NCBI RefSeq assembly: GCF_028554725.1
Contig: NC_071669.1
Coordinates: 29,068,001 to 29,132,000, forward strand
Direction: 5' to 3'
DNA: 64,000 nucleotides
Source: Zeugodacus cucurbitae
Taxonomy: Eukaryota; Arthropoda; Insecta; Diptera; Tephritidae
Part shown: in pieces, positions 50,976 to 62,401 of the stretch
How the letters are laid out: each line of letters begins with the position of its first letter
How positions within the stretch are numbered: the first letter of the stretch is position 1
Program-made: the position numbers and the translations under genes
The notes under the pieces: model-generated
Databases searched by the model: none
The model's input: the letters and a program-made list of their open reading frames with translations, nothing else
What the model was told of the DNA's origin: nothing

Positions 50976-51464
50976 AGAGAGGTCATATCAAGAGTTTCTT
51001 CATTAGATAACTGCCAAGGCAATATCACCAACAATATTTTTATCGAGATAATATTTGTTGCCAATAGAGATGTAGGGAATGATAGACATCTCTGATAACT
51101 TTCATTTCTATAAACGATAGTTTAAAGTATTTTCGACACATATTTGTTTTAAAAGTACGCCAACTTGTATATGAAGTGGTGTTGCTGCAAAACGCATGTG
51201 TGAAAGATGGATAACAAAAGAAAGAGTACATTTAAAGTTAAAAGTAACTCCAAAGTAAGTTAATTATGTACGGTGGGAGACGATTTTTCTGTTAAAGTGT
51301 CGGATTATTGATTAAATACAGTTGATCTCGTTTTTAGACGATATTTTTGCAAGAATTATTTTACACGGTGTTTTTGTACACTTCCCAATTACTATTTTTA
51401 CACGGATTTTTAGGGTCGGCTTTAGTTTAGTAACCCCCGATTTCCCGGGTTGATATCTGTCAAA
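50976..51464. other. Unassigned DNA
   Basis: No gene or known repeat. Chance frames only. Confidence 0.35.
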
Positions 51465-51640
51465 ATGGTTATTGTGCATATAAACAAAATTGCTTTATAT
51501 TTAAAGCAAATATCAAACTAATTGATATAAAATAAATATGTAGAAATAATATAATATAAATTGAAAATTAACTATTAATCGAGAAATTGCAAAATAACAT
51601 TTGTGAAATTGGGAAAACTTTAGTATACCGTCCCACGATT
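51465..51640 (+). repeat. Rep-N fragment
   Basis: gtgcatataaacaaaattg, aaagcaaatatcaaactaat, aactttagtataccgtccca: same order as 60620-60920 with a middle deletion. Confidence 0.55.
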
Positions 51641-52282
51641 TTGACAGTTTGACAGTTGAGTTGAATACACATGTTCTTATGAGATGAGCTACATAGCTTT
51701 CGAATGTTTTCGCAACCAACGCTCCGAAATTCGAACTCGGATTCGAAGACGCACAGAAGTTGAAAATTTTCAACTTTCATGCGCTAACACAGCAACCTTC
51801 ACATTCTTAATAATAGCAACCAACATTAGCTTTCGAATGTTTTCGCAACCAACGCTCCGAAATCCAACATTATGTTACTTACAATCTTATATGTTTTAAT
51901 TATTTAAGCTCGTTTTCTTCGACACAATATAAGTATTTTGGAAAATATAATATTTATTAATTTATTAATAATAATATCAAATATTTAAATTAATTTTTAA
52001 AGATTAGGGGTGATAAAGTTTTAATAACCTTGTTTAAATTTTCCTTCCGTTGCTTAATTCGAGGTTTTCTATGTACACTGATTATAAAAATCAATAAAAA
52101 TTTAAAATCGCCGTCTATATTATTTAGGTCGATTTCAAACTCGCCAATAAAAAGTGTGTATGTGTATCACCTTTTATACAGCTGTCAACGCATTCAAAAG
52201 CGCATTTATGGAGTTGCTCGATATATACGCAGTCAAGCGCATTTTTTCGCTTTCGCATTCGCATACGCGAGCTATGTAGTTT
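51641..52282 (+). mobile_element. MITE-E copy 2, left end lost
   Basis: Matches 53590-54185 (ttgacagttgagttgaatac, cgcaaccaacgctccgaaa, aaaagcgcatttat, cgcattcgcatacgcgag). The left terminal repeat is replaced by Rep-N sequence. An internal 43 bp string (agctttcgaatgttttcgca...) is duplicated near 51820-51863, absent in copy 1. Confidence 0.65.
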
Positions 52283-52317
52283 GATCTTTATGCATTGATG
52301 CGTGTGTTATGTGATTG

Positions 52318-52640
52318 ATTGACAAGTTCTTTCGCGCAGAATTACTTTCTGCATTGGAGGCCTCGGCCCCGCTTCATAAAAATAACCCTGGTCGAGCCAA
52401 CACCGGGGGTTATCAAAGAGGTAGAAATGAAAAGTTCTTTCGCATAGAATACTTTCAGCATTGGCAAATTCTTCCGCGCTTCAAAAAAATATCCCTGGTC
52501 GAACCAACACGAGGGGTGATCAAAGAGGTGGAAATGGAAAATTCTTTGGCGTAGAACTGCTTTCTGCATTGGCGGCCTTCGGTCGAAAGTTCTTTCGCGC
52601 ACAATTACTTTCGATTACTTTGGCGGTTGGGGTTGGAAAA
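52318..52640 (+). repeat. Rep-F tandem array, about 2.7 units of 105-117 bp
   Basis: Units begin near 52327, 52434 and 52539, each with gttctttcgc, ttactttctgcattgg, a GC-rich cggcc core, cttcaaaaaaat, ccctggtcga-ccaacac and tgatcaaagaggt. The flanking DNA is AT-rich. No coding capacity; open frames across it are by-products of the repeat. Confidence 0.7.
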
Positions 52641-53447
52641 CGAATTCCGGTATAAATGGGTTATCGGAAAGAAATGTTTACGCATAAAGACGAAAACGTT
52701 AAAACCGGTAAATTTTAAAATGAGTGATATACATTATTGTAGCTCTTTATTAAGCTTGAATTATCATAATATGTAAAACTTTTGACAGCATATTGATAAC
52801 TCACACTACTTTTAATTGCAAGTGAGTGCTGACAGTCAAGGCAATTTTGAATATTCTGTGGGATAATTGACTACGTCATCCTGGTTTGTAGCTGTGTCAA
52901 CTATCCTGGAACGAAATCCTAAATTGTCGCATTAAGATCATCGAGATCTTTGTGCCATTTGTTTCACTACTAACTTTCCTTATTTGTTACAAATGAACAA
53001 TGACAAAAATATTTTAACAAAGCAACATGGACAACCTTTAAAATAGTGTTATTTTTGGTTTTCTTTTTTATATTTTTGTTATCAACTCGAATAAAAGTCT
53101 CATTACACATACATACTTACTTTCCTTCCACGAATATTTCAAGACTAAAATTAGCCAGATCGGTTTTGCCGTTGTCGACTTTTTGCGAGGCTAACGAACA
53201 GAGCAATTCATTTTTATATCTATAGATTACAAATTGCTTTTCCATGGGAGATTAGAAAAGTATGGATTTTAGATTTTTTCAGGATTTTTCCTTGTACTTC
53301 AAAGGATATTGTAAAAAAGCGATTTTGCGATTCATTTTTATATTAAAGATAAGATCGACTGGTGATCGAAATCAAAGTTTTTAAATATTTTTATGTAAAT
53401 GCCTAAAATTTTTCTATAAGTAACACATGGTATTTCAATATGTTTAA
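52641..53447. other. Unassigned AT-rich DNA; Rep-C start at its right end
   Basis: No gene. 53400-53447 (tttttctataagtaacacat, ggtatttcaatatgtttaa) is the left part of a Rep-C whose rest follows MITE-D copy 6. Confidence 0.4.
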
Positions 53448-54398
53448 TACTATGTTTACATATAACGAGATTATCTCTTATCTATTTACGAGCTTATTTC
53501 GATAATCCGTAATTGATCCGATATTATAAAATTATCTCGTTTTATACAACTAGATTTTCGGTGTTAAGCAGAAACTACATAGCTCGCGAATGCGAACGTT
53601 TGACAGTTGAGTTGAATACACATGTTCTTAGGAGATGAGCTACATAGCTTTCGCATGTTTTCGCAACCAACGCTCCGAAATTCGAACTCGGATTCGAAGA
53701 CGCACAAAAGTTGAAAATTTTAAACTTTCATGCGCTAACACAGCAACCTTCACATTTTTAAGAATAGCAACCAACAATATGTTACTTACAATCTTGCGTG
53801 TCTTAATTTTTCAGGCCTGTTTTCTTCGCTACAATATAAGTATTTTTGTGAAATATAATTTATTATAATTTATTAATAATATATTTATCAAATATTTAAA
53901 ATAATTTTTAAAGATTAGGGGTGATGAAGTTTTAATAAACAAAGTAGGCAGTTTTAATTTAATTCGAGGTTTTCTATGTACAATGCATATAAAAATCAAT
54001 AAAAATTTAAAATCGACGTCCATATTATTTAGGTCGTTTTCAAACTCGCAAATAAAGAGTGTGTATATGTATCACCTTGTACACAGCTGTCAACACAATC
54101 AAAAGCGCATTTATGAAGTTCGATATATACGCAGTCAAGCGCATTTTTTCGTTTTCGCATTCGCATACGCGAGGTATGTAGTTTCAGCTTTATTCCTAAT
54201 TTTATCGATAATTTTGGGAAGAAGAGGAGAAATGTCAAATGCAAATGTAAACAAAAATTACCGACAGCGAGAGAAAGATGTGTAACAGAACAACAAATAC
54301 AACACATTTGACAATTGATAATCTCATTTGGTTATATGTAAACGGTTAGATTATTGGACGTTCTTAGAACGAGATTATTTTCATATGTAAACATACTA
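53448..54398 (+). mobile_element. MITE-D copy 6, split by MITE-E, TAA target duplication
   Basis: Left part 53448-53566 and right part 54190-54398, with outer TAA at 53445-53447 and 54399-54401 in Rep-C. The split is MITE-E at 53567-54189. Confidence 0.88.
53567..54189. mobile_element. MITE-E copy 1, complete, TTA target duplication, inside MITE-D
   Basis: 623 bp. Inverted ends agcagaaactacatagctcg (left) and agctgaaactacatacctcg (right, other strand), continuing into a gcgaatgcg-like inverted segment. TTA at 53564-53566 and 54190-54192. Removing it restores MITE-D text ggtgttattcc. TTA duplications fit PIF/Harbinger-type. No transposase. Confidence 0.9.
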
Positions 54399-54627
54399 TA
54401 ACACACACATCACATTTTTCACTTCACATATTGAAAATTAATCTGTTAACCCTCAATTAAATTAAAATTTTACATTTCTTTAAGGCTTTTTAAGCAAAAA
54501 TTACTTATTTTAAAAATCACTTAGCACATTATTAGCTGAACATGTTTCTGTGTTCACAATTATGTGGAAACCGAGCGTTACCGTTCTTTTCGTAGAACTT
54601 TTTTCTGCATCAAATATGTATATAAAC
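54399..54627 (+). repeat. Rep-C copy 6, right part
   Basis: Continues 53400-53447 after the MITE-D; landmarks as for 25935-26302, ending atgtatataaac and then Rep-A. Confidence 0.6.
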
Positions 54628-54988
54628 AGGTAAGGAAGGGCAAAGTTCGGGTGTAAGCGAATATTTTATACTCTCGCAATTTGTTTATTTAGTTTTATTA
54701 ATAGCTGTCATCGATTGGCTAAGCGTTATGTATGTATGTGATTGGCGTTGCAATCGTTTAGCCGGTTATAGCCGAATCGACGATAGTGCGCCACTTCTCT
54801 CTCTCCTTCGCAGTTCGGCGCCAGTTGGAGATCCCAAGTGTAACCATGTCGCTCTCCACTTGGTCTCTCCAACGGAGTGGAGGCCTTCCCCTTCCTCGGC
54901 TTCCTTCGGCGGGTACTGCATCGAACACTTTCAGAGCTGGAGTGTTTTCGTCCATTCGGACAACATGGCCTAGCCACCGTAGCCGCTG

Positions 54989-57012
54989 TTGTAGTAACGG
55001 TTATTTATCCCTGCAGGAAAGGAAAGCATAAATCTAGTTGTCGTCGAGGTCATCTAACGGGAGGCTCAGGAAACGTGCTGTTTCCACAGGGTTGGACCAA
55101 AGGGAAAGGGATGTTAGATTAGTAGGGTTCGTTGGGCATGCAAAAAGGTGGTTAGTGTCATGCGGGGACTCATTGCATGCAGGACATATATTTTCTATAT
55201 CGGGGTTGAGTCTGGATAAGTAGGAGTTTAACCTGCTACAACATCCAGATCGAAGTTGCGCAAGGGTCACTTTGGTTTCTGGCTATAGGTGGTGGTTTGG
55301 TTCCAAGGATGCCATTCACTGGAAGGGAGTCAATAAAGGTGTTAATAGCTCCACTGTGAATGACGTTTAGAGCGTGTCTAAAATTGTCTGCATCCACAGT
55401 CTGGTAGGTATATTGATTAAGTTCGTCGAGACGTGTTGTAGGAATGATCTCTTGATGCACCTGGGGGGCGGTTCTGCTTCCAGCAAGTGACTACATGGAT
55501 GATTTATACGAAAACACCCTACTAGAAACTGCTTGGTAAGCAGTTCGTTATGCTTCTTAATAGCCAGCATAATGGCCTCACTGTGTAAATGTATCTCTGG
55601 TGACATGAAGAGACATCCTGTAGCTGTTCGGAGTGCGGTGTTTTGACACGTCTGGATCTACTTCTGCTGCGTACCACTGCATCCAGGCGACCATACCGGT
55701 GCTGCGTAATTTACGATAGCCTTGTAAGTGGCCAGCAACGTTTCTTTGTCCTTTCCCCAAGTGCTACTGGCTAGCGACGTGCGGATTTTGTTGCGGCTTT
55801 GTACTTTATTGGTGTACCATCGACGTGAATATTAAGACTTAGTCTGTACTCCTTCGTCCAGTTGGTAAAGAGGGTCGCCGTGGATTTAGTGGGTGCGAGT
55901 GACAGGCTCTTCGCAGAGAAGAAGCGAGAAAGTTCGAGGAGGTAGCCCGACGTCATTATCGTACAATCATCTGCGTAGGTGGTAACTGAAATTCCCTCTG
56001 GTGGTTGAGGGAGTTTAGAGATATAGAAATGAAACAGTAAAGGGGAGAGGACACCGCCCTGTGGAACGCCTTGTTTAATTTTCCTGAGTTTCGATGTTTT
56101 ACCTCGAAATAATACAGATGACAATGGCTTTGGAGGACTTGGTCTTCCTGATGACCTCCTGAACCTCCCCACTGGTGAAAACAAATGGCGCGCCGTTGTT
56201 TCGCATTTTGCGCAGCCGTCTGGTGACACGTCTTTTATCTTTGTCAACAGGGGGGTGTAGTATAAATTGTCGGCTAAAATAGCGCGCGCACCTCTCCGGG
56301 TCCGAGGAGGCATGGCTACCGAATCTCCAAATTGAGATCCCTTTAGGGGGGACCACAGGGATCGACTTGGCGTGAGAAGTCACGCTCATTTGCTAAAACT
56401 GCCGCTTCAGCCGGGAAATTAGGGCGCATATTTGCAATTCTTCCGGCTGTTATGAAACGAGCAGTAGCATCGGTGATCACCTTGCGGAATTGATGTTCGC
56501 CAACGATTACGTCTGTAGGAATGAGTAGGGCGGCGAAGGCATTATCGGTGAATTCTGTGAAGCCGTCCCAGTTAACTTTATTAAAGTTTACATAGGTGCG
56601 GTTGTCCGCAGAAATAAAGTTAGGAGGTTTTTCAAACGAGCTCATAATTCTGGTACAGGCTTCGTCATTCATTGTGCAGAATGTCGAATCGTCTATCTGT
56701 TCTGCCAGCTCGATCCCTCTCCGATAATTTGACAGGCAAGAATGCCAAAGATCGTGATGCGTGTTAAAGTCGCCAAGCACCAATCGGTTTTCACCCCGAA
56801 GTAGCGCACTAATATTCGGTTGATATCCTGTTGGGTAACTTGTAACTGGGATGTATATATTAAATATTTCGAGCTCGACATCGCCTGACCGGACAGCTAT
56901 ACCTTGACATTCTAGGATAGTATCCCTGCGGTCGGTGTCACCTTCGATAAAACGATATTGCGCGGTGTTGTGTAGTATGAATGCTAGGCCTCCACCACTA
57001 TCCCGCTCGCGA
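54989..57012 (-). mobile_element. Jockey/X-like LINE inside the RTE
   Basis: Minus-strand sister of the 9802-12419 element. Starts (5') at about 57012 within the endonuclease (RERDSGGGLAFILHNTAQYR) and ends at 54989 with the ggttatttatccctgcagga 3' end and a trace of the CAA tail. 5'-truncated. It lies exactly where RTE text is interrupted. Confidence 0.85.
55034..57000 (-). pseudogene. Jockey/X-like ORF2, frameshifted
   Basis: Endonuclease 57000-56343 (DRRDTILECQGIAVRSGDVE, LVLGDFNTHHDLWHSCLSN), RT linker and blocks 56389-56099 and 56313-55771 (KLRKIKQGVPQGGVLSPLLF, VTTYADDCTIMTSG with YADD intact), then 55760-55578, 55606-55367, and 55270-55034 (MTLAQLRSGCCSRLNSYLSR, CPACNESPHDTNHLFACP). 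The SYRPITLL to AFDTVN section present in the 9802 copy is deleted near 56120. Confidence 0.82.
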
Positions 57013-58664
57013 TTTTTGGCGCATGGTGAATATCTGGTCAGTTGTGGAATTTCCAGGTCTAAAGCCACACAAATAAGGTCCAATCAGTTTGTTGACGGTG
57101 GGCTTTAGTCTTCCACATAGTGCGCTCTATAGAACATTATAGGCGATATTTAGGGGCTTATCCCACGGTAACTGGCACAGATTGTGGGATCTCCCTTTTT
57201 ATGGATTCAGCAGAGTACACTGAGATTCCAATCGTCAGTATTTCCGACCGTATTCTACAAAGAAGTTGATGCATGCACCTTGTCAGTTCTTCGGCTTCGT
57301 ATTTGAATAGCTCGGCCGGTAATTTTCTGCTGGTCGGGTAAAGGAACATCTGTTCCATCGTCATCAGAGAAGTGTTCCCTCCATAATCCCAGTATGTCCT
57401 GGACATCGGTTACCAGGTTACCACCTTGGTCTCTACATGAGCATGCTCCGGTCTTTAAACCTTCGTTAAGTCGCTTACTTTTTTCATAAAATTTTCGAGG
57501 CTGGCAGACAGGGGTACCAGCTTCTCAAGCTTTTCATACTCACGGAATTCGGCATCTTTCTTTTTTGTCTGCAAATGCGTCTCACTTCCCTCGTCAGCTC
57601 TCGGTATCTATCCCATCCCGCACGTGTTGTGGTCGTTTGCAACGTTTGCGTGGTAAGCAGTCTGTTTTCTCTCCGCTGCGATACGGCAATCCACAGTTCC
57701 ACAGTTTCCTTATACCGAGACGCTGATGAATGCTCTCAGAGAGCAGGAGTGCAAATCGAGTAGAGTATTTCGTGGCTGTCTGTTGCAATTGCAGTTTTTC
57801 GACGTCGAACCTTCCTTGTGTTTGTTGACGGGCATTCTTTGCTGCAACCAGATAATGGTCCAAGTCTATATTTGGTCCTCGGAGCGTACGCACGTCTAAA
57901 ACACTGGAGACATGTCTTCCGTCTATCACAACATGATCGATTTGGTTACGCGTGTTTCGTTCAGGAGACAGCCATCAGCCTCAGGCCGTTTGGCGATGTT
58001 TCGTCAATTGAATTTTCCGACTGTTCTTTACCCACCTTAGCGTTGAAATCGCCAAGCACGATTTTGACATTACATTGTCCTTCTCTTCCGTTGGGGCGTG
58101 GGCGCAAATAAGCGATATGTTGAAGAACCTCGCTTTTATGCGGATTGTGGCTAGACGTTCATCCACCGGGTTGAATGTCAGGCCTTTAGTCGTATGAAGT
58201 GTTCTCTCTCGTCTCGCTGCACTCTTCAGCTGTCGATATCTATACTACCCGAACGTGTTGTGGATGGCGGTGATGTCAGCCTTAAGTTGTATGAGGACAT
58301 CAACCAGCTGGGAAGAAGCACCTTCCCTATTAATGGTCCGGACATTCCAAGTGCATGCCCTTAAATCATTATCCTTAAAACATTTGCAGGGGTCGTCATC
58401 AAAAGGGGGGTGTCTCATCCGAGGCTTTCGTCGATTTTTCATTGGTACTTCGTTTTTATGTGGTGGGTCCCAAACGCTACGCACCACCGCAGAAGCGGGT
58501 TCGCCTTCCCACTTTAGCTCGCCTCCAAACGGTTGTTTGTTGGCTACCCAGAGGATACTTCGTCTAAAATCGGAAATCGTGAGCTGCTTGAACCATGTGG
58601 AGAAGACTCGTTTCTGGCCACTCCAAAGTGAATGACAATGAAAATGAATCAATAACTTTATCAC
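57013..58664 (-). pseudogene. RTE ORF: endonuclease and linker, decayed
   Basis: Minus strand from the ORF start region (CTWNVRTINREG, the N-terminal endonuclease block) through ARFFNISLICAHAPTEEKDN near 58130-58060, MIDGRHVSSVLDVRTLRGPN at 57929, the WDRYRELTREVRRICRQKRK linker near 57600, to RT N-part text (KLPAELFKYEAEELTRCMHQ at 57330). Stops and small deletions throughout. Confidence 0.8.
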
Positions 58665-60194
58665 TTACGTGAACTTCTACATATGATCCCATCCTCCTAA
58701 GCGTTGTAGGGAAGCCAAAAGAACGCTCTATCCTGTAATACAAATAGACAGGCAGCACTTATGGTGCAAGCCTGTGCTAAAATGTCCTCTTAATCATGCG
58801 CAATAGATCTGAACCATTTTCTTAGGTGGAGAAATACTTAAATCTGAACAAAAATATTTTGTTTTATCCCTTTGTTTCGAGCTGCGTCTATGTCTTACGT
58901 GTTAATTAATAAATTAAAATGTATTTCAAAGTAAAAACTACAAAGTCATATATTTGCATTGCCATTTTTGTCTAAAATGTGTCCTTTGAGCCCTTTTTAC
59001 CATTGGGAATAGTCTACATATGTAAAACAAAATTTGGCAGCACTCAGCAAGCGGCGATACAATTCTTAATGAGGTACTACTCTCCTGTACGAATTCAACT
59101 AGATAACTTTGTTGTTGCTTTCACATGTAAAATTTTTGACAGGCGAGCAGTGCCCAAAGATAGCGAGCAGAAAAATGACCAATCGATGACAGCTAATATA
59201 ACACACAATTGGCCCACATATTCGTCATATATATGCTATAAAGTCCATTGCAGGTTGGGAAGTTATGATCCGATTTCACCCACGGAGACATAATATAGGA
59301 GGAAAAATATTCCCTAAAAATATCTGAGAGACTTACCTATATTTTCGGCAAAAAAATAGAAGATTTGGCTCAATTTCATCATTGGAATTCAAGGAAAATA
59401 TCAAAAACCCGAGTAGTTTCGGAGATATGGTTTTTGACCAATAAGTGGGCGGAGCCACACCCATTTAAAATTGTGTATACCAATTTGAGTACAGCCCTGG
59501 TTTCTGGTGGTTTTCCTTACTGCATTAAAGCATTTTTAGTAGTTTTCAACATAACCTTTGTATGGGAGGAGCGTGGTTAAAACCGATTTCCTTCATTTTT
59601 GGACTGTATAAGGAACTAAAAGAAAAAGTTTGGTTAATATCGCTTTAGTAGTTTACGAGATATGTACAAAAAACTTAGTAGGGGGCGGAGACACGCTTTT
59701 GATTGTTATAGTTTGGTAGATATAGCTTTAGTAGTTTACGAGATATGGATAAAAAACTTATTGGTGGCGGGCCACGCACATTTCCGCAAAAAAAATTACG
59801 TCAAAATATGTCCTTTCATAGTGCGATCCTTTCTACCAAATTTTACTTTCATAGATTTATTTATGGCCTAGTTATGGCACTTTATCTGTTTTCGGTTTTC
59901 GCCATTTTGAGCGCGGACCGATTTGGCATTTCTTCGAAAGCAACCTTCCTATAGTGCCAAGAAACACGTGTACCAAGTTTCATCAAGATATCATAATTTT
60001 TACTCAAGTTACGGCTTGCACAGACCGACGAACAGACAGACAACCGGATTGGAACCTGCACTCTTCACCTTGATCACTTTGGTATATATAACTCAATATC
60101 TAGCTCGTTTAGTTTTGGGTGTTACAAACAACCGTTATGTGAACAAAACTATTACACTTTGCACTTTGTTGCTAGCAATTTTTTTGCGAGAGTA

Positions 60195-60400
60195 TACACA
60201 TCTCTCCAGGGTGTCTGAAGTTTTTTCGTGTAGAACTCCTTTCTGCACAGGCGGCCTTCGGCAGCGCTTCAAAAAACATAACCCTCGTCGAGCCAAAACC
60301 GGATGTGTTCGAAGTTTTTCGCCTAGAACTCCTTTCTGCACAGGCGGTCATCGGTAGCGCTTCAAAAAAATTACCCTGGTCGAGCCAAAACCGTTTTCCG
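60195..60400 (+). repeat. Rep-F, two tandem units
   Basis: Two units of about 90 bp with tgtagaactcctttctgcac, aggcggccttcggcagcgct, aaccctcgtcgagcc. It directly follows a Rep-A tail, as at 28553. Confidence 0.65.
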
Positions 60401-60930
60401 CATAATTGTAAACACGTAAATCTTAGAGTGAAAAGTGATTTTTAAAATAAGTAATTTTTGCTTAAAAAACTTTAAATGAATGTAAAATTTGAATATAATT
60501 GAATTTTGAACTTGTTGGAATTTTTGATTTTTTTATCTTTAAAGTCGAATATCTCGAAAACTAGGCGTCACTTTTATTCGTTTATAAAATATGTAGATTT
60601 GACACCACTTGATATGTCATCATGGTTATTGCTCATATAAACAAAATTATGCAAAAATTAAAATGCTTATTTAAAGCAAATATTAAACGAATTGATATAA
60701 AATAAATATGTAGAAACAATGTAATGAAGTGGTAATGTAGAATAAGTGCATTATATAAATGAAAAAATAACTAATAATCGGAAAATCGCCACAAAATTTG
60801 TGAAATTTTCAGTTTAAAATGCGAATATCTCGAAAACTATAAGTTTCCGGCAACAGATAATCTGGAGATCCTCCTCTTTCCAACCATACCCAATTCAATC
60901 CTAAAATCTGGGGATACTATACTAAAGTTT
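60401..60930 (+). repeat. Rep-C fragment followed by Rep-N
   Basis: 60400-60570: tccgcataattgtaaacacg, taagtaatttttgcttaaaa. 60605-60930: Rep-N (ggttattgctcatataaaca, gcgaatatctcgaaaactat, gggatactatactaaagttt). Confidence 0.55.
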
Positions 60931-61146
60931 CCCCATTTTTTTATTTTAATTGTACACTTCTTTGCAATAAAATCAAATCTCCATACGTCAATACATTGCT
61001 ACATTTCAATACGTAAATAAATATATAAAGCTGTATTAAGAAGTAAGGAAAAAGAAGACAGGGATTAATGATGATTTGAAGTGTATTATATTTTATTTTT
61101 ACCATTCCAGAAATAATCGTTGTTTGTTCCTTCTTACGGTAATATG
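60931..61146. other. Spacer
   Basis: AT-rich, no feature recognised. Confidence 0.35.
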
Positions 61147-61235
61147 TACATAGGTTAGGTTAGGTTAAGTGGTTGTCAAGTGACGCACCTAGGCCTTTGG
61201 TAGGCCCATTGTGACACCACTGGGACTGTGATCCC

Positions 61236-62103
61236 TTACACTATTGAGTCATCTTTAAACCACCCCGTGGTCTTAATAAAGTGAAATAGTTCAGGGTTTT
61301 TGACATGAGCAACTTCTCCCACAACATCGAGAAAACCGCGTCCAATAGTTGCGATTATTTTCTTATACAGAGCCTTACACTCACATAGAAGTTGTATAAT
61401 TGTTTCTTCCTCCTCTTCTACTTGGCAGCTTCTGCAGTAATCATTAAAAGGTATCCCCAGTCTGCTGGCGTGTCTCCCAATCATAAAGTGTCCCCTTAAC
61501 ACCCCCACAAGGGTTCTTGTGTCATTCCTCTTAAATTTCAATAATTTCATTGCCAATAATAAATCCAAGCATTCTTTCACTATCTTCGATGATATTCTAT
61601 GAGACTTCAGTGATTTTAAAGCCGCTTGACTATCCGAGAATATGAATATGTGTCTAGTCGTTAGCACTTTTTTTGACAGAACGATAAGGCTTTTTTAATA
61701 GCAGTGATCTCTGCTTGGACTTGCTGCAATGATGATTTCTTTTTAATATTCCACCTCCTACTGGTTTGTCTAGTTTTGAACCGTCTGTGTAGATACTTAT
61801 CTCTGAATCTTTGACTTTTCCCGTATACCACTCCTCTTTAGAGGGGAAGGATATGTGTAGGTCAGATTTACTAAAGTCCGTAATATTTGGTAGAAATGGG
61901 AACTTGCCAAGTATGCTAGAATGTTCCCTATTGCAGTTTTGCAGTAGAGAAGATTCTCTCAGTCTAAGTGCCGATTTCGCCGCCTGCTGCTTACAGAATA
62001 GATCTATAGGCAGTAAATACAAAATCACATCTAATGCCTGGCTCGGCGTTGTTCTGAGAGCTCCACTGATACATTTGCATGCCGTTCTTTGTAAACTTAC
62101 CAT
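61236..62103 (-). pseudogene. RNase H and C-terminal region of the I/LOA-type LINE
   Basis: 62103-61654 has MVSLQRTACKCISGALRTTP, SQALDVILYLLPIDL and SIYTDGSKLDKPVGGG (first catalytic Asp of RNase H, YTDGS). 61667-61236 continues with HIFIFSDSQAALKSLKSH (SDSQAAL, another Asp), then directly LLKFKRNDTRTLVGVLRGHF; the H-GN--AD block with the last catalytic residue is missing. The C-terminus has YCRSCQVEEEEETIIQLLCE-CKAL, a Cys-X2-Cys...C type end. Non-functional. Confidence 0.75.
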
Positions 62104-62401
62104 ACGTTTTATTGCGTACTTCTTGTCAATTATTGGCTACCAGACCAGTATACCATATGTCATAATCGGCCTTAACACAGCCGGGTGTTAGTGCCCATTT
62201 TGGTCCAACCATGTTTTTGCAGGTGTATAGCTCTAACGCTGCCTTCTTTACCCTAGCATCCAAGTTTGGTTGGTTTCTAATCCAATCATCCAAGTTTCTA
62301 GTCTAAAATTAGTACCAAATAGCTTGCTTTCTCACTTATTGATAGCGAGGTGTAGTTTATTTTCTGGAATCTTGTGTTTCCTGGCAAACATCATCTCAGT
62401 T

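Larger units (their letters stand above)
54728..58696 (-). mobile_element. RTE LINE, with 9 bp target duplication, split by a Jockey/X-like LINE
   Basis: ctaagcgtt at 54719-54727 and 58697-58705. The 3' part (54728-54988: GRGRPPLRWRDQVESDMVTL, RTAKEREKWRTIVDSAITG) and the 5' part (57013-58696) are present; about 0.8 kb of the RT core is missing at the LINE junction. A 5' region with the ORF start survives (58664-58245: LRACTWNVRTINREGASSQL, VDVLIQLKADITAI). Confidence 0.85.
54704..59197 (-). mobile_element. Rep-B copy 3, split by an RTE LINE
   Basis: Left end tagctgtcatcgattggcta at 54702-54721, right end accaatcgatgacagct to 59194. The body resumes at 58697 with gaagccaaaagaacgctcta and continues as the reverse of copy 1 (tgctaaaatgtcctcttaat, aactttgttgttgctttcac). 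Inserted in Rep-A at the same position as copy 1. Confidence 0.75.
54628..60190 (+). repeat. Rep-A copy 8, host of a four-level nest
   Basis: Head 54628-54703 (aggtaaggaagggcaaagtt ... tttattaat), remainder 59198-60190 (ataacacacaattggcccac ... ttgcgagagtata). The middle is Rep-B. The resumed part has the usual ggagccacacccattt, gattatagttt-like and accgacgaacagacagac segments. Confidence 0.8.

Noticed and set aside
61150..61172. aggttaggttaggttaag looks like the insect telomere repeat TTAGG
   Set aside because: Only three units, located at the 3' border of a LINE; higher Diptera are known to lack this telomere repeat. Best seen as part of the LINE tail or its target.
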